This document shows, in pieces, positions 35,408 through 46,002 of a stretch of 64,000 nucleotides of DNA. The translations under genes were made by a program, and so were the position numbers. A model generated the notes under the pieces. It saw nothing but the letters and a program-made list of their open reading frames with translations, was not told the origin of the DNA and searched no databases. Source of the DNA: an uncultured Glaciecola sp. (GTDB lineage: Bacteria; Pseudomonadota; Gammaproteobacteria; Enterobacterales; Alteromonadaceae); assembly GCA_937125395.1 (NCBI GenBank), contig CAKZLI010000055.1:62001-126000 (forward strand). Reading direction: 5' to 3'. How positions within the stretch are numbered: the first letter of the stretch is position 1; each line of letters starts with the position of its first letter.

Positions 35408-37537
35408 ATGCTAAGAGCCATTTTTCCCGATACGCCCCCATATTTTCAATTACCCCGTCTTGCACTCAGCATAACCCTCATAGCAAGTGCTATAAATACA
35501 GCTTATGCCCAAAGTACAGAGCTTGAAGAACGCATTATTGTTACTGGCGTATACAGCCCTGTATCAGTTCTTGCTGCAACAACAAACATAGATATCCTCA
35601 GCTCACAAGAGATCAATCGCGTTGCCCCTTCGCTTCCAGCTGATATTCTTAATCGTCTCACCGGCGTGCATATTCAGACAAATAATGGCATGGACTCACT
35701 TCCATCTTTGCGCTCTCCTGTTCTAACTGGACCTGGTGCTGGGGGGGCGTTTATTGTCGCTCAAGATGGAATACCCACTCGTGCTGCAGGGTTTGCTAAT
35801 AATAATAGTTTGTCAGAGTTAAATCTATCTAGTGCAACGCGCGTTGAAGTTGTTCGCGGACCAGCAAGTGCTATATATGGGTCTAATGCCGTGCATGGGG
35901 TCTTTAATATGTTAAGCGCTGAACTTACGGCAGCAAATGCAATTCGAGTATTACTTGATAAGCAACAACGTCAATTTGAGACCCAATTCAGTAACGATGA
36001 TCTTGGCTTAGCTTATCAATATATAAATGATAAAGGATTTCGAGCTGACAGTGGGTTTGTGTCGAACAAAATTGACACTAAGCTATCATCACAGATTGGC
36101 GAAGCGACGGTGACATCGACATTTTCAGGGTTCAATGTCGATCAAGACACTGCAGGGTTTATTTCATCAGCTGACAATGGACAATGCTTTACTACTAGTT
36201 ATGCTGATGCCACATTATATCGTGATCGTGCGGTAATGAATCTAAATTGTGACCCCGATGCATTTCGTCAATGGTCTAGTGTGCGCTTAAATTCTCGCTG
36301 GCAATGGCAGTTAAATGATACAGAACAACTGACAATTACACCCTATTACCGTAATAACAACATGACATTTAGACAACATTATTTACCCTCTCGTGCCATT
36401 GAAAATAATAGTCATTCAAGTGTTGGTATTAACTCTCGTTATGCTCAGTCCATCTCCGAACGTTTAGATATTGTCACAGGAATCAACCTAGAACATACAA
36501 TTGGAACACTTAAGCAGACCCAAGATATCCCTAGTCGTTTTAGCTTTGGAAAAGCTAGGCAACAAGGTTTGCATTATAATTATCAAGTCAATGCGCAGAA
36601 TATTGCTCCTTTTATTCAAGTAACTTACTTACTAAATAACACAATCAGTATTGATACCAGTATTCGCTGGGATAACACGAAGTATGATTATACTAACACG
36701 ATTGCTGATGGCACGACGCAAGCCGATGGAACAAGTTGTCAGAAAACGGATGGTTCAGCCGTTGCTTGTTTATTTTTGCGGCCTGGCGACAGGACAGATA
36801 GGTTCTCGAATGAATCACTTAAAATCGGTGCAACATGGCTAATCAATCCTAATTCATCATTGTATAGCGCCATCTCAACAGGATTCAGAGCTCCGCAAAC
36901 AACCGACTTGTATCGCTTACAAAATCAACAAGACATTGGCCAAATAAAATCAGAGCGTGTGGATAGTTACGAAATTGGTTACCGCTATCAAACAAAGGAA
37001 CTAAATTTAGAACTAGTGGGTTATGATATGCGAAAAACCAACTTCTTTTTTCGAGATGCGTCTGGCTTGAATGTCACCGACGGAAAGACAGTGCACCAAG
37101 GCATTGAAGTATCCGCAGATTATTCTCTATCTTCTGTGTTCTCAATCACAGGGAGTGTGACCTTGTCGGCGCATCAATACGACTTTAATCGGCTAAATTC
37201 AGGAGTAGTCAAAGGTAATGAGATTGATACTGCCCCATCGCAATTGAGTAATGTGCAATTATTGTGGACGCCAACGAATGCTCTGAACGTAGAAATAGAG
37301 TGGCTACATATCGGTAATTACTACCTTGATCCCGCAAACGAACATACGTATAAAGGACATGAGCTCATCCATGCCCGGACTCATTTTGCACTGACACCTG
37401 ACGTAACATTAACCGCTAATATTGAAAATATTACGGATACTAAATATGCATCACGAGCGGATTATGCATTTGGTTCTTATCGCTTCTTTGGTGGACAACC
37501 AAGAACAATAAAATTAGGCTTGAGTATGGCGTTTTAA
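35408..37537 (+). CDS. TonB-dependent receptor
   Basis: Signal peptide, plug (IIVTGVYSPVSV... VEVVRGPASAIYGSNAVHGVFN), C-terminal FGGQPRTIKLGLSMAF. Confidence 0.9.
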   Translation: MLRAIFPDTPPYFQLPRLALSITLIASAINTAYAQSTELEERIIVTGVYSPVSVLAATTNIDILSSQEINRVAPSLPADILNRLTGVHIQTNNGMDSLPSLRSPVLTGPGAGGAFIVAQDGIPTRAAGFANNNSLSELNLSSATRVEVVRGPASAIYGSNAVHGVFNMLSAELTAANAIRVLLDKQQRQFETQFSNDDLGLAYQYINDKGFRADSGFVSNKIDTKLSSQIGEATVTSTFSGFNVDQDTAGFISSADNGQCFTTSYADATLYRDRAVMNLNCDPDAFRQWSSVRLNSRWQWQLNDTEQLTITPYYRNNNMTFRQHYLPSRAIENNSHSSVGINSRYAQSISERLDIVTGINLEHTIGTLKQTQDIPSRFSFGKARQQGLHYNYQVNAQNIAPFIQVTYLLNNTISIDTSIRWDNTKYDYTNTIADGTTQADGTSCQKTDGSAVACLFLRPGDRTDRFSNESLKIGATWLINPNSSLYSAISTGFRAPQTTDLYRLQNQQDIGQIKSERVDSYEIGYRYQTKELNLELVGYDMRKTNFFFRDASGLNVTDGKTVHQGIEVSADYSLSSVFSITGSVTLSAHQYDFNRLNSGVVKGNEIDTAPSQLSNVQLLWTPTNALNVEIEWLHIGNYYLDPANEHTYKGHELIHARTHFALTPDVTLTANIENITDTKYASRADYAFGSYRFFGGQPRTIKLGLSMAF

Positions 37538-37567
37538 GCTGTTGTTCGACTTGGTATCACAGCAATA

Positions 37568-37747
37568 CTAGTTATTACTATCAGCAATCATCTCTTTGTA
37601 TTTATAATAGGCGATGATTTCTAACTGCTTTTCATATTCATCGATGGATTGGATCACCACTTCAGCTTTACCGTTTAATTTAATAATGAGTGCATCTTGC
37701 AGTGCTGTAACGTTATCGCGGTTGGGTTTTAGCGCAGTCTCAGTCAT
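37568..37747 (-). CDS. Orphan Phd/YefM-like antitoxin (59 aa; absent from ORF track)
   Basis: MTETALKPNRDNVTALQDALIIKLNGKAEVVIQSIDEYEKQLEIIAYYKYKEMIADSNN; resembles C-terminal part of Phd-type antitoxins. Confidence 0.55.
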   Translation of the reverse strand: MTETALKPNRDNVTALQDALIIKLNGKAEVVIQSIDEYEKQLEIIAYYKYKEMIADSNN

Positions 37748-37892
37748 CAGTAAAATCCTTGTTTACGTAAATGGGGTGCTTTTAAAAATATAGTTCAAAT
37801 ATTAACCTTTTGTACAGTATTTTTTTTTGAGGCTATTTCTGGTCTAATGCCGTAAGTATATTAATAACAATAATAAAATAAGCAGGGGTCAT

Positions 37893-39353
37893 ATGTCGTT
37901 CGATCACAAGGTGATTATTATAGGCAGTGGGTTTGGTGGACAAGCTGCAGCAATTAATTTGCAAAAAATAGGCATTACTGATTTCGTCATGCTAGAACGA
38001 CGGGCGTTTGCCGGCGGAACTTGGTTACAAAACCGGTATCCCGGCGCTGCCGTTGATGTGCAATCTCCACTGTATTCCTTGGCTGACATGCCCTACCCTT
38101 GGACGCAGATGTTCGTTACTCAACCAGAGTTAGCACAATATACTCAAGCCGTGTTTGCACAGTTTGCACTGACGCCTCATATTCAATTAAATCAAAATGT
38201 GAATGCAGCGCGTTGGGACGCACAAGCTCAACATTGGTTTTTAACCATTAATGACACCCACACGTTAACAGCACAATATATCATCAATGCCACGGGGCCA
38301 TTATCATCCCCTGTTATTCCTGATTTTCCCGGCAAGTCGACATTCACCGGAACAAGTTTCCATACTAATGACTGGCCTAAGGATTTAGATCTCACAAAGC
38401 AACGCGTTGCTGTTGTCGGCAGTGGTGCTTCCGCGGCACAAGTTATTCCAGCCATTGTTGATGACGTTGCAGCATTACATGTGTTTCAACGCAGCCCTCA
38501 TTGGATTGTTCCTCGTCCAGACATCTCATTTCCACGTTGGTTACAACGCTTATTAGGGCATAAATGGATATATAATACAATCAGACGTCTCATCTACTGG
38601 GGCTTAGAAACACGCGTGTTAGGCTTTAAATATTCATCATTTATTCTTAATTTATTTGCAGGTGGGCCGGCCAAGCGTTTATTAAAAAAACAAGTACCCG
38701 ATCTCAAGATACGCAAATCGCTAACCCCCGATTATACGATTGGTTGTAAACGCATTATTTTATCGAACACATATTATCCTGCAATCATGCGAAAACACAC
38801 TCAGTTACATACACAAGATAATGGCATTAGTGAAATCACACCAACCGGCATTATCAGTGCCGACGGAACAGATATCCCATTAGATATAATTGTTTATTCC
38901 ACTGGGTATGATGCGACTGATGGATTGATTTCTTATCCAGTGACCGGACAAAATGGCACGCAGCTCAGTAATGTTTGGGCCGATTATCCACGTGGCTATC
39001 TAGGTACATCAGTGCCTGATTTTCCCAATTATTTTATCGTGACAGGCCCTAATACTGGTATTGGCCATACGAGTGCAATATTCGTCATCGAAGCGCAAAT
39101 GCATTACATCATGCAAGCTATTCAATACGTCGAAAAGAATCACAAACGCAGCATCGAACCAACCGTAGAAGCGGAAGCGCAATACACAGATATGGTACAT
39201 CGAGAAATGACGGGAACCGTCTGGCATAATGGTGGGTGTAATAGCTGGTACAAGAGTGCTTCTGGCAAAGTCATCGCTATGTTTCCTGGATTCTCATTTA
39301 GTTTTAAACGCTTGTGTAAAGCGTTTAAAGTGACCGACCACATTATTCAATAA
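37893..39353 (+). CDS. Baeyer-Villiger type flavin monooxygenase
   Basis: IIGSGFGGQAAAINL; BVMO fingerprint FTGTSFHTNDWP (FxGxxxHxxxWP); VVGSGASAAQ. Confidence 0.88.
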   Translation: MSFDHKVIIIGSGFGGQAAAINLQKIGITDFVMLERRAFAGGTWLQNRYPGAAVDVQSPLYSLADMPYPWTQMFVTQPELAQYTQAVFAQFALTPHIQLNQNVNAARWDAQAQHWFLTINDTHTLTAQYIINATGPLSSPVIPDFPGKSTFTGTSFHTNDWPKDLDLTKQRVAVVGSGASAAQVIPAIVDDVAALHVFQRSPHWIVPRPDISFPRWLQRLLGHKWIYNTIRRLIYWGLETRVLGFKYSSFILNLFAGGPAKRLLKKQVPDLKIRKSLTPDYTIGCKRIILSNTYYPAIMRKHTQLHTQDNGISEITPTGIISADGTDIPLDIIVYSTGYDATDGLISYPVTGQNGTQLSNVWADYPRGYLGTSVPDFPNYFIVTGPNTGIGHTSAIFVIEAQMHYIMQAIQYVEKNHKRSIEPTVEAEAQYTDMVHREMTGTVWHNGGCNSWYKSASGKVIAMFPGFSFSFKRLCKAFKVTDHIIQ

Positions 39354-39363
39354 GGTAGCGAAC

Positions 39364-40206
39364 ATGTCACAAACAGAATTTTATAATAATAAAACCGTCG
39401 CAATTACCGGCGCATCGTCAGGAATGGGACGCAGCTATGCCCTCCTGTTAGCGCAGCAAGGGGCAAATGTTGTATTAGGCGATGTTGCACAAGAAGGCTT
39501 GCAAGAAACAGTCGCTTTAGTTCAAGCGATACCCGGTGTTCAGGTTGTGTCTATGCACTTAGATGTTAGTGATGAGGCACAGTGGGATGCATTTAAAGAA
39601 CTATGTGAGTCTCGCTTTGGTGGCTGTGACATGCTAATCAATAATGCCGGTATCGAAGGGGCAACCAAGCCTGTTTGGGCAAGTAGCACAGCTGCTATCA
39701 AACAAACCATGGATATTAACTTTTATGGTGTTGTATATGGTTGTCGAGCTTTCTTACCGCTGCTAGTTCACCGTCCTTGGGCAGCCATTGTCAATGTGTC
39801 AAGCATATTTGGCTTTATTGGTACACCCAATGCTTCTGATTATTGTGCCAGTAAATTTGCAGTGCGTGGATATACCGAATCATTAATGGTTGAACTGGCG
39901 CATGTGTATCCGCAAGTACAAGTTCATTTGGTGCATCCTGGTGGGGTTGCCACCGATATTGCTCGATCAAAAGGCACCGCTAAGTTTAAACGTAAGTTTT
40001 TGACCACTCCTAGTGATGAAATGGTCAATGTCGTATTACAGCAAGTACAACGCAATACCCCACGAATTGTATATGGTAACCATGCAAAAAAAACCTACTG
40101 GCTGTCAAAACTTCTTCCCTTAACACGCTTAAAACAAATTATCAGCAAAGGGTTAAAATTAGTTGACCCTAAGGACTATGCTCCTGATCACAAAGGGTTT
40201 AAGTAA
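39364..40206 (+). CDS. SDR family oxidoreductase
   Basis: TGASSGMGRSYA; NNAG; S...YCASK catalytic motif. Confidence 0.9.
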   Translation: MSQTEFYNNKTVAITGASSGMGRSYALLLAQQGANVVLGDVAQEGLQETVALVQAIPGVQVVSMHLDVSDEAQWDAFKELCESRFGGCDMLINNAGIEGATKPVWASSTAAIKQTMDINFYGVVYGCRAFLPLLVHRPWAAIVNVSSIFGFIGTPNASDYCASKFAVRGYTESLMVELAHVYPQVQVHLVHPGGVATDIARSKGTAKFKRKFLTTPSDEMVNVVLQQVQRNTPRIVYGNHAKKTYWLSKLLPLTRLKQIISKGLKLVDPKDYAPDHKGFK

Positions 40207-40235
40207 CCCGTAAGTCAGCAAAATTAAGGAATATT

Positions 40236-41162
40236 ATGATTTATTTTTTCGCCATTATTATTCTCATGGTTGTATTCGGTATGATTAAATATCCAGAGCA
40301 GTTTGGTGGATATGTTGTACGATTAACAACCACGATTGAATCCAGCTTGTATGGTTTAACCCCCACACAGGTTTCTGTTGCTGGAGTTAATTATTACTTA
40401 TTAGCAAGTAGTACCGGTAAAACACCTAAACCTGCATTATTATTACTACATGGTTTTAGCGCAGATCATACTGTATGGCTGCGTTGTGCTAAACATTTAA
40501 CCAAAGATTATCACGTGATTATCCCTGACTTAGCTGGACATGGGCAAACGGGCTATCAAGCCGATGCCAATTATTCCATACCCGCTCAAACTGAACGTGT
40601 AGCGCAACTGATTGATGTATTAGGGCTGAACCAAGTTCACATTGCTGGTAATTCAATGGGTGGCTTTATCGCTGCGCAATTTGCGATAAGCTATCCCGAA
40701 AAAACACTCTCTATTATATGTATAGACCCTGCTGGCGTAACACCGCCACAACCCAGTCAATTACAAACACTGGCACAACAAGGCCGGAATCCATTTTTTA
40801 TGGATCATGCGGAGCAGTTTCCTACATTTTTTGAGTTGACCATGGCAAAACCACCTTACATTCCTAATTCAGTCAAACTATTCAAAGCACATCAATATGT
40901 AGCCCGTCGTCCAGAACTGGAGCATATTGCTAAGGATTTTTATGATCCTGATCACCTACTGGATGAAAAGTTACAACACATTCTATGCCCTGTGTTAATG
41001 TTGTGGGGCGCAAAAGACGCCATAATTGATATATCATGTGCACCTGTTTGGCAGGAAAAGACGCAAGCGGTAAGCATTGTCTGGGATGATCTGGGTCATA
41101 TGCCGATGCTCGAAGCGCCAAAACAAACAGCCGATGAAATAATACGTTTCATTACTCATTAA
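40236..41162 (+). CDS. Alpha/beta hydrolase
   Basis: LLLHGFSADHTVW; GNSMGG nucleophile elbow; GHMPMLEAP. Confidence 0.88.
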   Translation: MIYFFAIIILMVVFGMIKYPEQFGGYVVRLTTTIESSLYGLTPTQVSVAGVNYYLLASSTGKTPKPALLLLHGFSADHTVWLRCAKHLTKDYHVIIPDLAGHGQTGYQADANYSIPAQTERVAQLIDVLGLNQVHIAGNSMGGFIAAQFAISYPEKTLSIICIDPAGVTPPQPSQLQTLAQQGRNPFFMDHAEQFPTFFELTMAKPPYIPNSVKLFKAHQYVARRPELEHIAKDFYDPDHLLDEKLQHILCPVLMLWGAKDAIIDISCAPVWQEKTQAVSIVWDDLGHMPMLEAPKQTADEIIRFITH

Positions 41163-41208
41163 TCTCAATTAATACACAACACACTATTGCATAGGGAACA
41201 CTTAACGC

Positions 41209-42789
41209 ATGGATATCATTTTTTTGTTAGTGGCATTTGGCCTAGGATTACTCGCAAAATTCGTTAAGTTACCCCCGTTAATCGGTTTTTTGTTCGCTGG
41301 GTTTATTTTAAATGCGCTCGGTTACAGTAATAACGATACTCTCCAAGCTATTGCTGATTTGGGGATCACCATCATGCTCTTCACGATTGGCCTCAAATTA
41401 AATATTAAAGATCTACTCAAGCGTGAAGTACTGGTTGGTTCAATCTCGCATACTCTACTGTGGATTGTTGTATGCAGCGTATTGATATATGGCTTAAGTA
41501 TTTATATATCCACCACTTGGTTTAATCTGACATGGCAAACAGCCTTGCTTATCGGTTTTGCGTTTAGTTTTAGTTCGACAGTCTGCGTGATTAAAATCCT
41601 AGATGAAGCAGGTGAAACAAAAACCAGACATGGCTCTTTAGCAATTGGCATATTAGTGATGCAAGATATCTTCGCTGTGATATTTTTGGTTGTTGCAACT
41701 GGCAAAATCCCATCGCCATGGGCAATATCATTATGCTTACTAATTCCTTTACGCCCGGTGTTGCAACGTATTTTGGCTGGGTCTGGGCACGGCGAAATGC
41801 TGCCATTAACAGGCTTTATCTTTGCATTAGGTGCGTATCATGCGTTTGAATATGTTGGTGTCAAAGGCGATTTAGGTGCTTTAATCGCTGGTGTGCTCTT
41901 GGCTAGTAATGTCAAAGCAAACGAATTAGCAAAATCATTAATGGCCTTTAAAGATTTATTTCTAATTGGATTCTTTTTAACTATCGGGCTCACTGCTCTG
42001 CCATCGTTAGATTTATTGTTGGTGGCCTTGGTGTTGTGCTTACTTATCCCGGTAAAATTCGTGCTGTTTTTTGGATTGTTTATCGTCTTACGATTACGTG
42101 CCCGAACGGCTTATTTAACCTCATTAATGATGTCAAACTACAGTGAATTTGGCTTGATTGTCGGTGCTGTGGCGGTATCAAGTAGTATGTTAGACAAAGA
42201 ATGGTTAGTAGTGTTAGCCATGGCGACGGCTATTTCGTTTGTGATCACCAGTATTTTATATCAACGATCGCATGCGTATTATTTTCAATATAAAGACACC
42301 ATTAAACACTTTGAAAAACCGATCCCATTGGCACCAGATATATACCCTACCATAGGCAATGCCAAAGTACTTGTTGTCGGCATGGGGCGTGTTGGTAAAG
42401 GCGCATTTAGTGCCATTCACACTCAACTCGGCGATGAGGTCTGCGGCTTAGACTCGGATATTGATAAAATAAAGCAACTTGCCAAACTCGGTAAGAATGC
42501 AATCGTTGGAGATGGTGAGGACATTGATTTATGGGAAAACTTACCGGTCACACAGATTGAACTAGTCCTCATTGCATTGCCCTCTATTGACGACACCATC
42601 AATATAACCAAACAACTTAGACAAACCCAATTCACTGGGCGAATTGCTGCTATTGCGCGTTATGAAGACGAGGTTGAACCATTGGTTGAACAAGGTGTTG
42701 ACCGAGTATTTAACTTCTTTACCGAAGCAGGGTTAGGTTTTGCTGAAGAGTCATTGCAATGGGCAAAGGTTTGTACCGAATCAAAATAA
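41209..42789 (+). CDS. CPA2 monovalent cation:proton antiporter with TrkA-N domain (KefB/YbaL-like)
   Basis: 12-TM N-terminus; VLVVGMGRVGKGAFSAI. Confidence 0.87.
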   Translation: MDIIFLLVAFGLGLLAKFVKLPPLIGFLFAGFILNALGYSNNDTLQAIADLGITIMLFTIGLKLNIKDLLKREVLVGSISHTLLWIVVCSVLIYGLSIYISTTWFNLTWQTALLIGFAFSFSSTVCVIKILDEAGETKTRHGSLAIGILVMQDIFAVIFLVVATGKIPSPWAISLCLLIPLRPVLQRILAGSGHGEMLPLTGFIFALGAYHAFEYVGVKGDLGALIAGVLLASNVKANELAKSLMAFKDLFLIGFFLTIGLTALPSLDLLLVALVLCLLIPVKFVLFFGLFIVLRLRARTAYLTSLMMSNYSEFGLIVGAVAVSSSMLDKEWLVVLAMATAISFVITSILYQRSHAYYFQYKDTIKHFEKPIPLAPDIYPTIGNAKVLVVGMGRVGKGAFSAIHTQLGDEVCGLDSDIDKIKQLAKLGKNAIVGDGEDIDLWENLPVTQIELVLIALPSIDDTINITKQLRQTQFTGRIAAIARYEDEVEPLVEQGVDRVFNFFTEAGLGFAEESLQWAKVCTESK

Positions 42790-42803
42790 CAATCGTTATC
42801 ATT
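42786..42803. promoter_or_regulatory. Possible Fur box upstream of bacterioferritin pair
   Basis: ATAACAATCGTTATCATT, partial match to Fur consensus with ATAAC/GTTAT arms. Confidence 0.35.
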
Positions 42804-42916
42804 AGCAACGCATTGATATTATTACAAAAAATTTGTAATTGCGGCTAATTATCTTATACTTAACACGTGTCTTAAACTCTATAATTAATGGTATGACGCA
42901 GACCAAGGAACTTATT

Positions 42917-43381
42917 ATGCACACTACTCCGCTTGTCCTTAAGCAACTCAATATGGTGTTAACCTCAGAATTAACGTCGATTAATCAGTATTTTTTGCAC
43001 GCACGAATGTTCAAAAATTGGGGCTATGAAGCACTGAATAGCATGGAATACAAAAAATCCATTAAGGATATGAAGCAAGCTGATGCCTTAATTGAGCGAG
43101 TTTTATTTTTAGAGGGCTTACCCAACCTTCAAGCATTGGGCAAATTATACATCGGCGAAGATCCTGCCGAAATGCTGTCGTGTGACGTCAAATTCCAACA
43201 TGAACACATCGCCTTGCTGGTTGACAGTATTGAGCTGTTAGAGCAACAGCAAGATTATGTTTCACGGGACTTGTTAACAAAACAACTCGTCGATGAAGAA
43301 GAGTACCTCGATAGTTTATTAACTCAGCAACAACAAATTAGCGATATGGGCATTGCCCTGTATCTGCAAGCTCAACTCTAA
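42917..43381 (+). CDS. bfr: Bacterioferritin, haem-ligand type subunit with eroded ferroxidase ligands
   Basis: MHTTPLVLKQLNMVLTSELTSINQYFLHARMFKNWG; SIKDMKQAD; start trimmed to ATG 42917. Confidence 0.9.
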   Translation: MHTTPLVLKQLNMVLTSELTSINQYFLHARMFKNWGYEALNSMEYKKSIKDMKQADALIERVLFLEGLPNLQALGKLYIGEDPAEMLSCDVKFQHEHIALLVDSIELLEQQQDYVSRDLLTKQLVDEEEYLDSLLTQQQQISDMGIALYLQAQL

Positions 43382-43392
43382 GGAGATATAGT

Positions 43393-43860
43393 ATGCAAGG
43401 TAAACCAATCATTATAGATGCGTTGAATAACTTATTAAGTTATGAGTTAGCAGCAATGGATCAATACTTTATACATGCTCAAATGTATGAAGATTGGGGT
43501 TATACTAAGTTATATGAACGGATCAATCATGAGTTTGATGACGAAAAAGGTCACGCTACTAAATTAATCCAACGGATGCTCTTTTTAGAAGGCAAACCGG
43601 ATATGGTGACCCGCACAGGTTATCAACTAGGCATGAATGTACCAGACATGTTAGAAAGTGATCTACGTGTTGAATATGCTGTCGCTGAGCAGTTACGCAT
43701 AACCATATCTATGTGTGAGAAAGAACGCGATTATGTCACCAGAGACATGTTACTGGTCTTATTGGATGATACTGAAATGGATCATGCGCATTGGCTCGAA
43801 CAGCAGTTAAGATTAATTAAATCTTTAGGTCTGGAGCACTATTTGCACAGTCAATTATAG
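43393..43860 (+). CDS. bfr: Bacterioferritin, ferroxidase-type subunit
   Basis: LLSYELAAMDQYFIHAQMYEDWG; DDEKGHA; DDTEMDHAHW. Confidence 0.9.
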   Translation: MQGKPIIIDALNNLLSYELAAMDQYFIHAQMYEDWGYTKLYERINHEFDDEKGHATKLIQRMLFLEGKPDMVTRTGYQLGMNVPDMLESDLRVEYAVAEQLRITISMCEKERDYVTRDMLLVLLDDTEMDHAHWLEQQLRLIKSLGLEHYLHSQL

Positions 43861-44348
43861 CCTTGGGTAGTAAAATAAACGAATACGTTGAACGTACTGT
43901 TAGTCGATGTCTGGGGATGCTCTGGACTAATTAGAGTGTCATGCTTTTTATCGTCACCCGTTGTTAGTTGGAGTACCATGCGCCATTGCATTTGCTCTAA
44001 TTGACAACTCCCTAAGAAAAACTCACCTTGATCAGCGCTGTTCCTATGAACAGGTAACATGCCCATGTTCATATTTACCCCTTCAATATGCAGTTGCGCA
44101 ATGGATAATGTCGGTGGTAAAGAAAAGTTGACTTGCAACATCTCTTCTACGACTAAAGTTTGTGGAAAATCTATTTCTATAGTTCCCTGTTTTAATAACA
44201 TTGAACAATGACGGTCGATAACATAACAAGATGCGTCTTGTTTCGTTTCAGGCGTGTTAGTTAGCTGATAGACAGTGATGAATAAAACAACACAAACACC
44301 GATAAACAGGGCTTTTTGTAAATTTACTGATGCAACATTGTTAGCCAT
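43851..44348 (-). CDS. Hypothetical single-TM protein, divergent from cco operon
   Basis: 165-aa ORF with N-terminal TM (ALFIGVCVVLFITVYQL); convergent 10-bp overlap with bfr. Confidence 0.6.
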   Translation of the reverse strand: MANNVASVNLQKALFIGVCVVLFITVYQLTNTPETKQDASCYVIDRHCSMLLKQGTIEIDFPQTLVVEEMLQVNFSLPPTLSIAQLHIEGVNMNMGMLPVHRNSADQGEFFLGSCQLEQMQWRMVLQLTTGDDKKHDTLISPEHPQTSTNSTFNVFVYFTTQGYN

Positions 44349-44382
44349 AAGTATCCACTTTGTAAATTAAAAGTTAAATGCA

Positions 44383-44396
44383 TTGACCTTGATCAA
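44383..44396. promoter_or_regulatory. FNR box upstream of ccoN
   Basis: TTGACCTTGATCAA, one mismatch to TTGAT-N4-ATCAA. Confidence 0.75.
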
Positions 44397-44557
44397 TCAA
44401 ATCGTTGTTAGCCTACCATTTTCATTTTAAACACTATATCATTCACTGTCTAAAGCTAAAAAATTTTCTAAAACAATACAGCTAAAGCGATTGTATCTTA
44501 ATTGCGAAGAACACATTTTCAACACATTTTTTATTTTAACAATGGAAGAACGACCCG

Positions 44558-45991
44558 ATGAGCGAAACTACTCAAGTTCAACCTAACTACAACTATAAAG
44601 TCGTTAGGCAATTTACGGTGATGACCGTAATCTGGGGGATCATAGGTATGTCGATTGGATTGCTCCTCGCAATTCAATTATTTGCACCTGCACTTAACTT
44701 TGATACCCCCTGGTTAACCTATTCACGTTTACGCCCCCTGCATACTAATGCCGTAATTTTCGCGTTTGGTGGTTGTGCATTATTTGCTACCTCTTATTAC
44801 GTTGTCCAGCGTACTAGTCAGGTTCGTTTATTTTCTGATAAGCTTGCGGCCTTTACCTTTTGGGGTTGGCAAGCGGTTATCGTATCGGCTGTAGTGACAT
44901 TACCATTGGGATTGACCTCTTCTAAAGAATATGCAGAGTTAGAATGGCCAATCGATATTCTAATTACATTGGTTTGGGTTGCCTATATTATCAATTTCTT
45001 TGGCACCTTAATTGTCCGCAAAACGTCGCACATATATGTGGCTAATTGGTTCTTTGGTGCATTTATGCTAACCGTTGCGGTATTGCATATTGGTAATTCA
45101 ATGGCCATTCCGGTGTCTTTCTTCAAATCTTACTCTATCTATGCTGGTGCGGTTGATGCAATGATGCAGTGGTGGTATGGACACAATGCTGTAGGTTTCT
45201 TCCTTACAGCTGGTTTCCTAGGCATGATGTATTACTTTGTCCCGAAACAAGCTGGACGTCCTGTTTACTCGTATCGTTTATCGATAATCCACTTTTGGGC
45301 ATTGATTTCGTTGTATATCTGGGCTGGTCCTCACCACCTACATTATACTGCACTCCCTGATTGGACTCAGTCTTTGGGTATGGTGATGTCGATTATCTTA
45401 TTCGTGCCTTCATGGGGCGGTATGATCAACGGTATCATGACCTTATCCGGCGCATGGCACAAACTACGTACTGACCCTGTCTTACGTTTCTTGATCGTCT
45501 CGTTATCATTTTATGGTATGTCGACATTTGAAGGTCCTATGATGGCAATCAAAACAGTCAATGCGTTATCGCATTACACAGACTGGACTATTGGGCACGT
45601 TCATTCAGGCGCATTAGGCTGGGTAGCGATGGTATCGATTGGTTCTGTTTATCATTTGATCCCTATCCTTTTTGGTGTGCCTAAGATGCACAGTACAGCA
45701 TTGGTTAACGTTCACTTTTGGTTAGCAACAATCGGTGTTGTGCTATACATTGTTGCAATGTGGATGTCAGGTGTTTTACAAGGATTAATGTGGCGTGCAG
45801 TCAATGCTGACGGAACATTAACCTACAGTTTTGTAGAATCACTTGAAGCGTCAAAACCTTTCTATGTATTACGTGCTATTGGCGGTGTATTTGTTGTCGT
45901 CGGCATGCTAATTATGGCTTATAACTGCTACAAAACTATTCGCGGAAGCAAGGCACAACTTGTCGATAATTCTGCCGTAGCAACAGCGTAA
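44558..45991 (+). CDS. ccoN: cbb3-type cytochrome c oxidase subunit I
   Basis: [38 protein letters not shown]-type haem-copper oxidase sequence, [13 protein letters not shown]. Confidence 0.97.
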   Translation: MSETTQVQPNYNYKVVRQFTVMTVIWGIIGMSIGLLLAIQLFAPALNFDTPWLTYSRLRPLHTNAVIFAFGGCALFATSYYVVQRTSQVRLFSDKLAAFTFWGWQAVIVSAVVTLPLGLTSSKEYAELEWPIDILITLVWVAYIINFFGTLIVRKTSHIYVANWFFGAFMLTVAVLHIGNSMAIPVSFFKSYSIYAGAVDAMMQWWYGHNAVGFFLTAGFLGMMYYFVPKQAGRPVYSYRLSIIHFWALISLYIWAGPHHLHYTALPDWTQSLGMVMSIILFVPSWGGMINGIMTLSGAWHKLRTDPVLRFLIVSLSFYGMSTFEGPMMAIKTVNALSHYTDWTIGHVHSGALGWVAMVSIGSVYHLIPILFGVPKMHSTALVNVHFWLATIGVVLYIVAMWMSGVLQGLMWRAVNADGTLTYSFVESLEASKPFYVLRAIGGVFVVVGMLIMAYNCYKTIRGSKAQLVDNSAVATA

Positions 45992-46002
45992 GGAGCATTG
46001 TT

